A stretch of 7,150 nucleotides of DNA from Prevotella sp. UBA7782 (GTDB lineage Bacteria; Bacteroidota; Bacteroidia; Bacteroidales; Bacteroidaceae), in contig DLDC01000060.1 in assembly GCA_002480935.1 (NCBI GenBank), positions 1 to 7,150 of the forward strand, read 5' to 3'. Below, in pieces: positions 1 to 6,576 of the stretch; position 1 is the first letter of the stretch, and every line of letters begins with the position of its first letter. Both the position numbers and the translations under genes were made by a program. The notes beneath the pieces are model-generated. The model saw only the letters and a list, made by a program, of their open reading frames with translations. It ran no database searches and was not told the origin of the DNA.

Positions 1-186
1 AAAAAAGTGAATAATGCAAGAAGTTTCAATGCAAAAAGAATATAAAATTGGTATATCATCTCATACCGTTACAACGCGGTCGTTCAACTTACTAGAAAAG
101 CAGACTTGTCAGGCAATATCTTATGTGCTTGTCTTAAAGTTTGTCATTTTCTTAAAGAAGATGCTCACGTTGCAAGAGATTTTTCG

Positions 187-194
187 TATTTTTG
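187..194 (+). promoter_or_regulatory. Possible -7 promoter element of the MBL hydrolase operon
   Basis: TATTTTTG matches the Bacteroidetes -7 consensus TAnnTTTG and lies 28 bp before the ATG at 223. A transcript from here would have a leader of roughly 20-25 nt. No TTTG -33 box sits at the usual 19-21 bp spacing; the nearest candidate, TTG at 170-172, is too close. The call is therefore weak. The rest of 1-222 shows no gene I can support. Confidence 0.35.
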
Positions 195-222
195 TATTCT
201 GGATAATCTAAATTCATTTATT

Positions 223-852
223 ATGTCAAAAGCTATTATAACCTACTATGGTCACAGTTGCTTCAAGGTAGAAGCTGATGGTTCATCCGTGATATTCGAC
301 CCGTATGAGAACGGGAGTGTGCCGGGGCTACAGTTACCCGATAATATCAAGGCTGATGCCGTGAGCTGCTCGCACCAGCATGGTGACCACAATGCCGCAC
401 ATCTCATCAATACTACAGGCAAGAAGCTCAGCTTCGGACTTAGCAAACTGACAGTACCTCATGACCATCATCAAGGTGCTCACCGCGGACTGTCTGACAT
501 TACTTTCGTGGAATTGCCCGACTTGACCATCGCGCATCTAGGCGATTTAGGGCGTTTACCGACCAAAGAAGAATACGACAAGCTAGCCAAGGCTGATGTA
601 GTGCTACTGCCCTGCGCCGGCTATTTCACCATAAGCTCTAAAGAGGCAGCCGAGGTGATTGATCATCTCAAGCATCCTTGTCTGAAAATACTTATGCACT
701 TTCGCGAAGGCAGGCGAGGCTACGACGTACAGGAAAGCATTGACGACGTCATGAAAGACATCAAAGGGGTCAAGAGACTGAGCACATCAACCATTACCGT
801 TGATAATGCGAACATCCAGGATGAAATCATCACCCTCGAACCCAAACAATGA
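223..852 (+). CDS. MBL-fold metal-dependent hydrolase (COG2220 / lactamase_B_3 type)
   Basis: Predicted cytoplasmic metallo-hydrolase of 209 residues; the substrate is unknown. The protein opens with the beta-strand and G-H-S-C segment typical of the COG2220 branch of the metallo-beta-lactamase superfamily (ITYYGHSCFKV, residues 6-16). A D-P pair follows at 26-27, then the metal-binding HxHxDH motif HQHGDH at 51-56. Further likely ligands are D108 in LGDLG (106-110) and H159 in MHFREG (158-163), so the two-metal site appears complete. There is no signal peptide. The frame is open back to an ATG at 106, but those extra residues look non-coding and the family normally starts just before the ITYYGH strand, so I chose the ATG at 223. 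The stop overlaps the next gene's start (ATGA), implying co-translation. Members of this branch range from lactonases (UlaG-like) to uncharacterised enzymes; sequence alone does not choose among them. Confidence 0.9.
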   Translation: MSKAIITYYGHSCFKVEADGSSVIFDPYENGSVPGLQLPDNIKADAVSCSHQHGDHNAAHLINTTGKKLSFGLSKLTVPHDHHQGAHRGLSDITFVELPDLTIAHLGDLGRLPTKEEYDKLAKADVVLLPCAGYFTISSKEAAEVIDHLKHPCLKILMHFREGRRGYDVQESIDDVMKDIKGVKRLSTSTITVDNANIQDEIITLEPKQ

Positions 853-1259
853 GAGGAGTGATATATTTGCTCTTTGCCTGTGTCCTGGTTGGTTGTGGAA
901 ATTCTTCACGCTCCAACCAGGATGCTGACCATTCAGACTCTGCCATGGCGATACCGGAAGTAGTAGACACGTTTTCTGCTCCCATACAAGAAAACACATC
1001 CACGCCACCCGCTGAAAATGCTGCCAATCATGGCGCTCCTATAGGTGTTACTTCTATCAACAGCGACAAATACGATGAAGGCTATGATCAAGGTTATACC
1101 GACGGTGAGGAAGACAGCTACACCCACAGCGGCTATCAAGCCAGTTTCGACGCCTCAAACTCCTTCTCAGGCAAAGCGGCCTACGACTATGAAGATGGCT
1201 ACGAGAACGGTTATGAGAATGGATATAACGATAATGTAGAATCGGGCGAGGAAGAATAA
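849..1259 (+). CDS. Small lipoprotein with two Gly-x3 (GYxxGYxxG) repeat blocks
   Basis: A 136-residue predicted lipoprotein of unknown function. Residues 1-16 form a short signal peptide ending in a lipobox-like LVGC, so C16 would be lipidated and the protein anchored in the envelope. Residues 17-72 are a polar, Ser/Pro/Asn-rich, probably disordered tether. The rest is acidic, with glycines every fourth residue in two blocks: G78, G82, G86 (within DEGYDQGYTDGEE) and G117, G121, G125 (within EDGYENGYENGY). A G-Y-x3-F segment lies at 95-100. The tail ends in Glu residues. The 4-bp overlap with the MBL hydrolase suggests translational coupling and a shared operon. The spacing resembles the deca-GX3 motif of Yae1/Lto1-type proteins, but I infer no shared function, because composition alone could produce it. 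I do not recognise a named family. Confidence 0.8.
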   Translation: MRGVIYLLFACVLVGCGNSSRSNQDADHSDSAMAIPEVVDTFSAPIQENTSTPPAENAANHGAPIGVTSINSDKYDEGYDQGYTDGEEDSYTHSGYQASFDASNSFSGKAAYDYEDGYENGYENGYNDNVESGEEE

Positions 1260-1344
1260 TTTGCTTATCCCCCACCCTTTTTCCTTCTTCTTTTTGCTAT
1301 AGCAGAAGCCTTACCAAATAAGCATTTTCTTTGTCATATCACAC

Positions 1345-1384
1345 AAAAAGCATCCCAGCCCCGGATAGAAAAAGGACTGGGATG
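1345..1384 (-). terminator. Rho-independent terminator of the pectate lyase operon
   Basis: CATCCCAG at 1351-1358 and CTGGGATG at 1377-1384 form a perfect 8-bp stem with an 18-nt loop, in which a further CC/GG pairing is possible. Read on the minus strand, the hairpin is followed at once by CTTTTTGTG, a U-tract. It lies about 75 nt past the pectate lyase stop. No T-run follows on the plus strand, so it is primarily a minus-strand terminator, though the stem could also slow transcripts coming from the lipoprotein gene on the other side. Confidence 0.75.
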
Positions 1385-1457
1385 AACCAAATACAACCTT
1401 CAATAATACAATTACATTACAACAATTTATCACAAAAGGGTATGTTACCCCAAACAA

Positions 1458-3629
1458 TTATTTTGCAGGTTTAAGCACAATGACAAAGAGATTCACGCTC
1501 TTGTCCTTGGTTATGGTTACAGGATGCGATACCGTCGTGGTATATGTGCTACCCGTAGCCACAATTTTCTCGCCATTTAGCTTGGCAGATGCCGTCTCGG
1601 TGTCACCGAAGACAAGGGTCATCTCCATTGGCTGGTGTATGTTAACAGCCACCGATGTTGTAGACTCCATCTTCACGCAGGTGGTATAGCTCTTGCCTCC
1701 CCATGTGGCAGTGCCCTTGGAGGTAGAATAATTGCCCGTTACGGTGACAATATCGTCAGACGGTTTTTTGCCTTCAAAACTGATAACCATCTCTCCCTCC
1801 ACCTTCGGGGTGTCGGTTTTTGTGGTATCTGTTGTTGTTGAGTCACCGGGCACTACAACGCTTCCACCTTCAAAAAATCCTACCAAAGCCGACTTATAAC
1901 CATCTATCTTGCCAGCCAAAGCGGCATTCACGTTATAGTCAGCATCGTCCTTGCTGTTGTTAAAAGCATACTGCAGGTCACCATGCCCTAAGCGTCCTGC
2001 GCCCTTAGTGCCGGTTACCTTGTCTGGAACCTGCTGCGCGTCGTCAGGCGTATAGCTGTACATCAAGTCGCTATTGGTATCAAAATTATTATAAGTATTA
2101 CCTCCCGACACCGTCTTCACCGTGGCCGGCACTTGCTCTTCGCGTGTTGAAGCGTCATAATAGTCGAACTGCGTGTTATTCTTAGAATAAGCCACAGGCA
2201 GATAGTTAGATGACGTGCCCTGCTCAGCCAGCACGTTGCCATAGCCTTTTATCATGCCACCCTGCTCACCGCTGAAAGTTCCTGTGCCCTTGGCGTCGGT
2301 GCCTTGGCCTGAAATCAGGAAGGGATCGTGTGCGTGACGGAAGTAGTTGGCCTCAGCAAAGAGGCTTGAACCCATTGTGGCACCCATGCCATACTTGGCA
2401 ACACCGTCATAATAGTTGTTGTAAAGGTGCACCGACATGGTTCTTACACGTGCATGGCGTGAGTCAGAATGGTCGAACCAGTTGTGATGATAAGTGATAT
2501 AGTTAGGTCCCGACTCCGACTTCATTCCACACATAGACGATTTTCCGGTGTCCCAGAAGTGGCAGTAAGCCACCGTGACATACTTCGAATCTGATTTCAC
2601 GTCAATAGATCCGTCGCCCTTGGCATGGTCTCCCGAACCTTGTTTCCCGTAAAATACGTCTATATTATGCAGCCAGATATGCGCATTGTCGGTATCTAGC
2701 GAGATGCCGTCGTCCATGGCTCTTAGGATGCCCAAGTTGCGCATTTCCAGGCTGGCAGTGTTGCGCACCAAGAAGCCGAAGCCCTTGATAGTAGCATCAT
2801 CGCCTATGCCCTCTATGGTGATGTTCAGCTCGCTGTCGGCCTTTCTGCCCTTTATCTGCAGTCCTTCTGCCGAAGAGCCCGTTGCATCAAGGTCGTCCCG
2901 TTGCAGCAAACCGATGATGCGCACGTCAAGAGGTGTGGTTACGTTGCCCTTTTCGTAGGCCGCCAGAATAGCCTGCAAGCCCGTGAACACACCGCTCGAC
3001 AGCTTGGCTGTCACCGTCTTGGCCGTCTTGGCCGTTACATAAATCACCACAGCGCCACTCTTCAGTGTGCCATCGTTGTTATAGGCTCCCACGCCCTTGT
3101 CATACTTAAAGTGTGCAAAACCCTCTCTGTTGTATGCAGTCACTTGCAGGGGCTGCGTCTCAGTGGCCTTGGCCGTAAGCTCCGAGCCATCCACCACAGG
3201 CACCACACGCAGCTTGTAAGTACCGGGCTTCAGGCCTACTACATCAGCCCGGCCATACTGTCCATAGTTGCGCACCAGTTGTTGATCTATCAGGGTGTAA
3301 TCAGAATAATTGCCTCCGCTCACATAAACATGGTAAGACGTGGCTCCAGAGAGCAACGACCATTTGGCATAAGCACTCTCCTGCCATCCCTCAGCCTCTA
3401 TAATCTTCACCTTAGAAGCATTCTCAAAACTTATTCTCTTCGCGCTGAAGGTCTGGTTTTGCGGCTGCACCGATACATTGTTGCCCGTTATACCTACCGA
3501 GGTAACGTCTGTTGTGCTGAAAGAATGCACCTTACCTTCGGCATCGGTTATCATAAGCTTGTTTTGAGCCGTCGCAAAACAATTGACAAGCAGGGCGGCC
3601 GATAGCAATATTATTGATTTTTTCTTCAT
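1458..3629 (-). CDS. Secreted multidomain pectate lyase, polysaccharide lyase family 1 (PL1)
   Basis: Predicted to cleave alpha-1,4-polygalacturonate by Ca-dependent beta-elimination outside the cytoplasm (723 residues). A signal peptide covers residues 1-21 (cleavage likely ATA|Q). Residues 22-76 are a small beta-rich segment of the 'DG..H.F...DV' type, about 80-165 look like a fibronectin-III-like domain (GWQESAYAKW to GTYKLRVVPV), and about 170-590 are the parallel beta-helix. Helix motifs include DDGISLD (306-312), DGSIDVK (339-345, likely Ca ligands D339 and D343), TYHHNWFDHSDSR (379-391) and RHARVR (391-396). R391 is the probable catalytic base and R396 the second conserved Arg. The usual R-x-P-x-x-R has Ala (393) in place of Pro. 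After a Thr/Asp-rich linker (596-608), which contains D-S-T and D-T-T sites fitting the Bacteroidetes O-glycosylation motif, residues 612-723 form a C-terminal beta-sandwich often found on Bacteroidetes pectate lyases. No T9SS tail is visible. The gene follows its operon partner by 11 bp. Confidence 0.93.
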   Translation of the reverse strand: MKKKSIILLSAALLVNCFATAQNKLMITDAEGKVHSFSTTDVTSVGITGNNVSVQPQNQTFSAKRISFENASKVKIIEAEGWQESAYAKWSLLSGATSYHVYVSGGNYSDYTLIDQQLVRNYGQYGRADVVGLKPGTYKLRVVPVVDGSELTAKATETQPLQVTAYNREGFAHFKYDKGVGAYNNDGTLKSGAVVIYVTAKTAKTVTAKLSSGVFTGLQAILAAYEKGNVTTPLDVRIIGLLQRDDLDATGSSAEGLQIKGRKADSELNITIEGIGDDATIKGFGFLVRNTASLEMRNLGILRAMDDGISLDTDNAHIWLHNIDVFYGKQGSGDHAKGDGSIDVKSDSKYVTVAYCHFWDTGKSSMCGMKSESGPNYITYHHNWFDHSDSRHARVRTMSVHLYNNYYDGVAKYGMGATMGSSLFAEANYFRHAHDPFLISGQGTDAKGTGTFSGEQGGMIKGYGNVLAEQGTSSNYLPVAYSKNNTQFDYYDASTREEQVPATVKTVSGGNTYNNFDTNSDLMYSYTPDDAQQVPDKVTGTKGAGRLGHGDLQYAFNNSKDDADYNVNAALAGKIDGYKSALVGFFEGGSVVVPGDSTTTDTTKTDTPKVEGEMVISFEGKKPSDDIVTVTGNYSTSKGTATWGGKSYTTCVKMESTTSVAVNIHQPMEMTLVFGDTETASAKLNGEKIVATGSTYTTTVSHPVTITKDKSVNLFVIVLKPAK

Positions 3630-3640
3630 GTCTTCAGATT

Positions 3641-4099
3641 TTATCGTTTCACAAACTTAATGGCTTTCTTTCCCACCTTGAGCAGATACATGCCACCCGG
3701 CAAGTTGCTTATGTTCTCATTCAGTGTGCTCTGGACAGCTCTCGTCTGCCTCATCAGCCGGCCTTGAACATCATATATGCTCACCGTTTCACCTGCGGTA
3801 AGGCCGTTCACGATGAGCTTACCGCCAAGAGTGGCTTTTAGCAAATAAGACTCCACACCGCCTATGCCCGTGGCAGTATCAAAGACAATGTCAACAAGCG
3901 CCATATCGGCACTCATATCTGTTCCGTCAGCAAAGTGCAAAACCACATTGTCGCCCTGAAACGTGAGTTGTGTGGCCGTCTTCTCTATTTGCTGCCCATT
4001 CACAGTAATCTGCTGTTGTGCATCCGCATTCATCGGAATTGCCAAAGCCAATAGGAGGCTACAGGTTAGCATGATTCTTTTTCCCATTTTTAAAAACAT
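3641..4099 (-). CDS. Small secreted protein with T9SS type A-like C-terminal domain
   Basis: A 152-residue exported protein, first gene of the pectate lyase operon. Residues 1-27 are a signal peptide (hydrophobic LLLALAIP, cleavage likely ADA|QQ). Residues 28-80 form a short beta-rich segment (ITVNGQQIEK, VVLHFADGTDMSAD) resembling the N-terminal segment of the pectate lyase. Residues 86-152 look like a type IX secretion sorting tail: an SIYDVQGRLM strand (107-116), then LPGGMYLLKV (133-142) and a basic FVKR end. The 'cargo' ahead of the tail is thus only about 58 residues. Function is unknown; display or anchoring alongside the lyase is a guess. The start is uncertain: ATG at 4099, or 12 bp inside at 4087 (MGKRIM), which gives a more usual signal peptide. 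It could also be a remnant of a larger CTD protein, but the frame is intact. Confidence 0.82.
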   Translation of the reverse strand: MFLKMGKRIMLTCSLLLALAIPMNADAQQQITVNGQQIEKTATQLTFQGDNVVLHFADGTDMSADMALVDIVFDTATGIGGVESYLLKATLGGKLIVNGLTAGETVSIYDVQGRLMRQTRAVQSTLNENISNLPGGMYLLKVGKKAIKFVKR

Positions 4100-4143
4100 T
4101 ATAGGTTTAGAGTTTGTTTATTCCAACACTTAGTTATCGCGTA

Positions 4144-4178
4144 CAAAGATAGCAAATATCTAAGGCCTTTGTATCAAA
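4144..4178 (-). promoter_or_regulatory. Bacteroidetes-type promoter of the pectate lyase operon
   Basis: On the minus strand TATCTTTG (4151 to 4144) is a perfect TAnnTTTG -7 box. TTTG (4178 to 4175) lies 23 bp further upstream as the -33 box, slightly longer than the usual 19-21 bp. Transcription should begin near 4140, giving a leader of about 40 nt before the ATG at 4099. Confidence 0.7.
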
Positions 4179-4179
4179 T

Positions 4180-4210
4180 TTTACGGTATATTTTACGCAA
4201 ACGTTTACGC
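4180..4210. promoter_or_regulatory. Candidate operator: LacI/PurR-like palindrome within three 12-bp-spaced TTTACG repeats
   Basis: TTTACG occurs on the plus strand at 4180, 4192 and 4204, exactly 12 bp apart. The last copy is part of ACGCAAACGTTTACGC (4195-4210), a near-palindrome around AAACGTTT that closely resembles LacI-family operators such as the E. coli PurR box. The block lies just upstream of the -33 box of the pectate lyase promoter. That position suits activation, or repression through looping. The regulator itself is not in this window. Confidence 0.5.
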
Positions 4211-4990
4211 CAACCAACAAGATAAAGACACTCAAACACGACAGACGTGTGAAGGTACTTATTGAGAAAAACATACATCTTACTTATGCCTTAGGGCGAG
4301 ATGCTGTTCGTCTTTTTCCTCGTTTATCACTTAGGCATCACGTGCCAACTGTCATTGGTTTGGCAATTAGTACGGGCATACCGGCATACTATGGGTCGTG
4401 CGCTACCACGTACAGCTATCTTATTGTCATGCAATGAGTTATGCAACGCCAAACGGGCTCTTTGCGAAAAGCACGTTTTTACAAGCCGAAATAGCCGTTT
4501 TGAGAACGCGAAAAGGCCATTATTGAAAGACAAAATAGGCATTAGGGCAAGCATGGGCGGCTTGATTGCTGCTGATTACATCATTTTTTCACAATACGAT
4601 GCTAAACGTTTGGCCACATGATAGCGACTGGGCGATGGGCTCAGGTGCCATACTTTTTGTCACAATGAGCTGGAATATTTTCGCCAGATAGACATATCGG
4701 CAAAATAATCGATAACAGTGAGGTTGATAGAAAAACCCTCTCAGAAGCATTTAATGTGGGTAACAGCAGTTTATAGAACAACGTTCAGAGGCTATAAGAG
4801 CGTGCTGTCATCAAGAAGTTTTTTAAAAAAAGATGCTGTCAGCACTATCAGCCTACCCTTCCACACAAGCTCCTTGAGCGAGAAAATCTTCCGTAAGGCC
4901 GTCATAGTCTTCCATCCTTGACGGCAGGAAAATATCTTCAAGCCATGCAACCATCAAGAAAATCCATTTTCAGTAAGCTATAAATACAAC
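4211..4990. other. Gene-poor stretch between the pectate lyase operon promoter and the DUF4738 gene
   Basis: About 780 bp with no convincing gene. Open frames of 60-106 codons exist on both strands, but they lack domains, signal peptides and plausible coding composition, and they overlap one another. Visible structure is a degenerate 22-bp repeat (4448-4557), a doubled GGCATAC near 4370-4390, and two TGCTGTCA copies (4803-4810 and 4834-4841) flanking a TTTTTTAAAAAA palindrome. The stretch may hold a regulatory RNA or old repeat DNA, but nothing here demonstrates either. Confidence 0.6.
4448..4557. repeat. Degenerate 22-bp tandem repeat
   Basis: Consecutive 22-bp units can be laid out at 4448-4469, 4470-4491, 4492-4513, 4514-4535 and 4536-4557. 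The first four end in a GCGAAA/CCGAAA/CAAAA-type tail followed by a GC-rich five- to six-base block and a T-rich run. Units two and three agree at 14 of 22 positions, units three and four at 12 of 22; the outer two units are weaker. There are no spacers of the kind a CRISPR array would have. From memory, similar periodic intergenic sequence occurs elsewhere in Prevotella genomes, but I cannot verify that here. Confidence 0.55.
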
Positions 4991-5020
4991 GAGGGAGGCG
5001 CTCTAACGAGCGTCCCCCTC
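4991..5020 (-). terminator. Hairpin terminator downstream of the DUF4738 lipoprotein gene
   Basis: Arms of 13 nt (4991-5003 GAGGGAGGCGCTC and 5008-5020 GAGCGTCCCCCTC) pair with one G-U wobble and one mismatch around a TAAC loop. The hairpin lies 54 nt past the minus-strand stop at 5074. Only a loose T-rich stretch (GTTGTATTTATAG) follows on the minus strand, so termination is probable but not textbook. Confidence 0.65.
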
Positions 5021-5073
5021 TAATGATTATCAATACAAATACTTTCTGATTGCCAACGTTATAGCGCTAAAAA

Positions 5074-5877
5074 TCACTCTAGCCTCTTGGTGATTTTCCC
5101 GTCATTGCCCAGCCTCAATTCGATAGCATAGGTGGTAGAGGCATCGGGTATGCCTATCATCACGTCGTAATAGAGCGCACCCTCATCAGCATGACTGAAG
5201 CTCATGTCTCGCAGGATACAGCTTTGCAGGAAACCGTCCGGCACAAGTTGCGCAAACTCCTGCTTCCTGAAGTCGTGCTCATATACTATCTTATTGCCAC
5301 TAAGCACAATCAGTCTTGCCACATTGTCGAGATACATATTATCTACCTCCACGCCCCAGTCGTTAAAAGTAGTCTTAATAACTCTGTCGGAAGTAGACTC
5401 TATGTGTATACGACTTTTGAAGTAGCCCAGCGATGTACGTGCCGTGGTGTCGGCGTCTTCTGTTCTGAAAATGTTGAGAGCATAAGGCCGGTTCTGCGCG
5501 AACAACTGCTTGAGCGACATGTCGGGTGCCTTGACAAAGAGAACCGAATCGCCTGCCTGGTTGCGAAACTTAAAAACGTGTGGCGCCTGCTTCATGATGA
5601 GGTAGCGAGCCACCTGCTGTCCTTCTACATAAAGGCTGTCACCATATATCCAGAACTTGGCCGGCATGGATGTAGAATCGGCATAAAAGATGCTGTCGCC
5701 TTTGGCCATAAACACGGGTGTCTCGCCGTCTTCAGTGAGCCATATGCCTTGTAATAAGTGCTTGGCCTGCTTGTCTTCGTGCTGCCGGGCATATTGATTG
5801 CTGTTGCCGCAGGATGCCACAAGGGCTGCCATAACTAGCAGTACGATGAGGCACAGCTGATGATTGTTTCGTATCAT
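5074..5877 (-). CDS. Lipoprotein of DUF4738 type, unknown function
   Basis: A 267-residue predicted lipoprotein. The signal peptide (residues 1-22) ends in the lipobox VASC with lipidated C23, followed by a short polar tether (GNSNQYARQHEDKQ). The mature part seems to have two beta-rich halves. Residues 40-118 open with LLQGIWLTEDGE and alternate short strands with turns, rather like lipocalin-type sheets. Residues about 130-267 include FNDWGVEVDNMYLD and the end GNDGKITKRLE, and match my memory of the Bacteroidales family DUF4738. There are no catalytic motifs I recognise. It lies 119 bp after rfbC on the same strand. I find no TAnnTTTG box in the gap, so it may depend on the rfbC promoter, although two hairpins intervene. 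A role linked to envelope polysaccharide is inferred only from position. Confidence 0.82.
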   Translation of the reverse strand: MIRNNHQLCLIVLLVMAALVASCGNSNQYARQHEDKQAKHLLQGIWLTEDGETPVFMAKGDSIFYADSTSMPAKFWIYGDSLYVEGQQVARYLIMKQAPHVFKFRNQAGDSVLFVKAPDMSLKQLFAQNRPYALNIFRTEDADTTARTSLGYFKSRIHIESTSDRVIKTTFNDWGVEVDNMYLDNVARLIVLSGNKIVYEHDFRKQEFAQLVPDGFLQSCILRDMSFSHADEGALYYDVMIGIPDASTTYAIELRLGNDGKITKRLE

Positions 5878-5901
5878 ATCGCTCTAGTGTGTTTCTTTCG
5901 C

Positions 5902-5946
5902 TTGCAGCCCTTTCTCTATGCATGAATTATCGTAGCCGGGCTGCAA
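5902..5946. repeat. 9-bp perfect inverted repeat between rfbC and the lipoprotein gene
   Basis: TTGCAGCCC (5902-5910) and GGGCTGCAA (5938-5946) are perfect inverted copies with a 27-nt loop that contains ATGCAT. The repeat lies 28 bp upstream of the lipoprotein start, with no T-run on either strand. It could be a leader structure, a factor-binding site or a terminator lacking its U-tract. Confidence 0.45.
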
Positions 5947-5968
5947 CATGTGTGTCTTTTATTCGCGG

Positions 5969-5994
5969 CTCTGTGGCCCGGAAGGGGCGCAGAG
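5969..5994 (-). terminator. Hairpin directly after the rfbC stop
   Basis: CTCTG (5969-5973) pairs with CAGAG (5990-5994), and GCCC (5976-5979) pairs with GGGC (5985-5988) inside, giving a compact GC-rich stem a few bases beyond the rfbC stop codon. No U-tract follows on the minus strand, so it may stabilise the rfbC message or weakly attenuate read-through into the lipoprotein gene instead of terminating fully. Confidence 0.4.
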
Positions 5995-5996
5995 AA

Positions 5997-6551
5997 TTAC
6001 TCAAACACCTCTGCCTCACCGAGGCTCACGGCCCGCTTCAAGTCTTTTTCTGAAGTAAGCACGTCGTTGGGATTGATGGGCCACTCAATGCCAATGGTGG
6101 GATCGTTCCAATGTATGCTGGCTTCGCTCTGCGGAGCATATACATTGTCCACCTTATAAGTAAAGATGGCTTCGGGGCTCAAAACCAGGAATCCATGCGC
6201 AAAGCCTCTGGGTATAAACAGCTGGCGCTTGTTGTCACTGCTTAATTCTACCATGACATACTTGCCAAAGGTAGGCGAACTCTTGCGCAAGTCTACAGCC
6301 ACGTCGAGCACTTTGCCGGAAACAACGCGCACAAGCTTGGCCTGAGAGAACGAACCTTTCTGATAATGCAGCCCGCGGAGCACGCCGTATGAGCTCTTTG
6401 ATTCATTATCCTGGATGAAAGACACGTGATGACCGATGTGAGCATCAAAATCTTCTTGCTTCCATGCCTCAAAGAAATAGCCTCTCGGATCGTTGAAGAC
6501 GCGCGGCTCGATAACCCATACGCCGTCTATCGCTGTTTGTTTATATTCCAT
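5997..6551 (-). CDS. rfbC: dTDP-4-dehydrorhamnose 3,5-epimerase
   Basis: Third enzyme of dTDP-L-rhamnose synthesis: it epimerises C3 and C5 of dTDP-4-keto-6-deoxyglucose in the cytoplasm, giving dTDP-4-keto-L-rhamnose for RfbD (RmlD). The 184-residue length is normal for RmlC. The cupin fold is evident from conserved blocks: DPRGYFFEAW (21-30), FIQDNESKSSYGVLRGLHYQ (45-64) with catalytic H62, the K72 and VSGKVLDVAVDLR (77-89) region, FIPRGFAHGFLVLS (112-125), and FTYKVDNVYAP (130-140) with Y132 as likely acid. HWNDP and the SEKD end (167-170) are also typical. The start at 6551 gives MEYKQTAIDGVW, the expected N-terminus. rfbA, rfbB and rfbD are not in the window, so the pathway genes are split or lie elsewhere. 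It diverges from the HU-CCDC81 gene and precedes the DUF4738 lipoprotein. Confidence 0.97.
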   Translation of the reverse strand: MEYKQTAIDGVWVIEPRVFNDPRGYFFEAWKQEDFDAHIGHHVSFIQDNESKSSYGVLRGLHYQKGSFSQAKLVRVVSGKVLDVAVDLRKSSPTFGKYVMVELSSDNKRQLFIPRGFAHGFLVLSPEAIFTYKVDNVYAPQSEASIHWNDPTIGIEWPINPNDVLTSEKDLKRAVSLGEAEVFE

Positions 6552-6576
6552 AATTATGTAAAATATTATCGTCTTG

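Noticed and set aside
106..222. N-terminal extension of the MBL hydrolase to the ATG at 106
   Set aside because: The added residues are unlike the family, and the stretch contains the likely -7 promoter box; the family start fits ATG at 223.
1287..1308. Terminator hairpin after the Gly-repeat lipoprotein (TGCTATAGCA)
   Set aside because: The stem is short and AT-rich, with the T-run before it and not after it on the plus strand.
2901..3605. 234-codon plus-strand frame opposite the pectate lyase
   Set aside because: It is a shadow of a clearly coding minus-strand gene, with His/Arg/Leu-rich composition and no domain.
4448..4557. CRISPR array
   Set aside because: The units are contiguous, degenerate and 22 bp long, with no unique spacers and no cas genes nearby.
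4301..4621. 106-codon plus-strand frame in the gene-poor region
   Set aside because: It runs through the 22-bp repeat, has no domain or export signal, and overlaps competing frames on both strands.
5191..5754. 187-codon plus-strand frame opposite the DUF4738 lipoprotein
   Set aside because: The minus-strand product has a lipobox signal peptide and family resemblance; the plus frame has neither.
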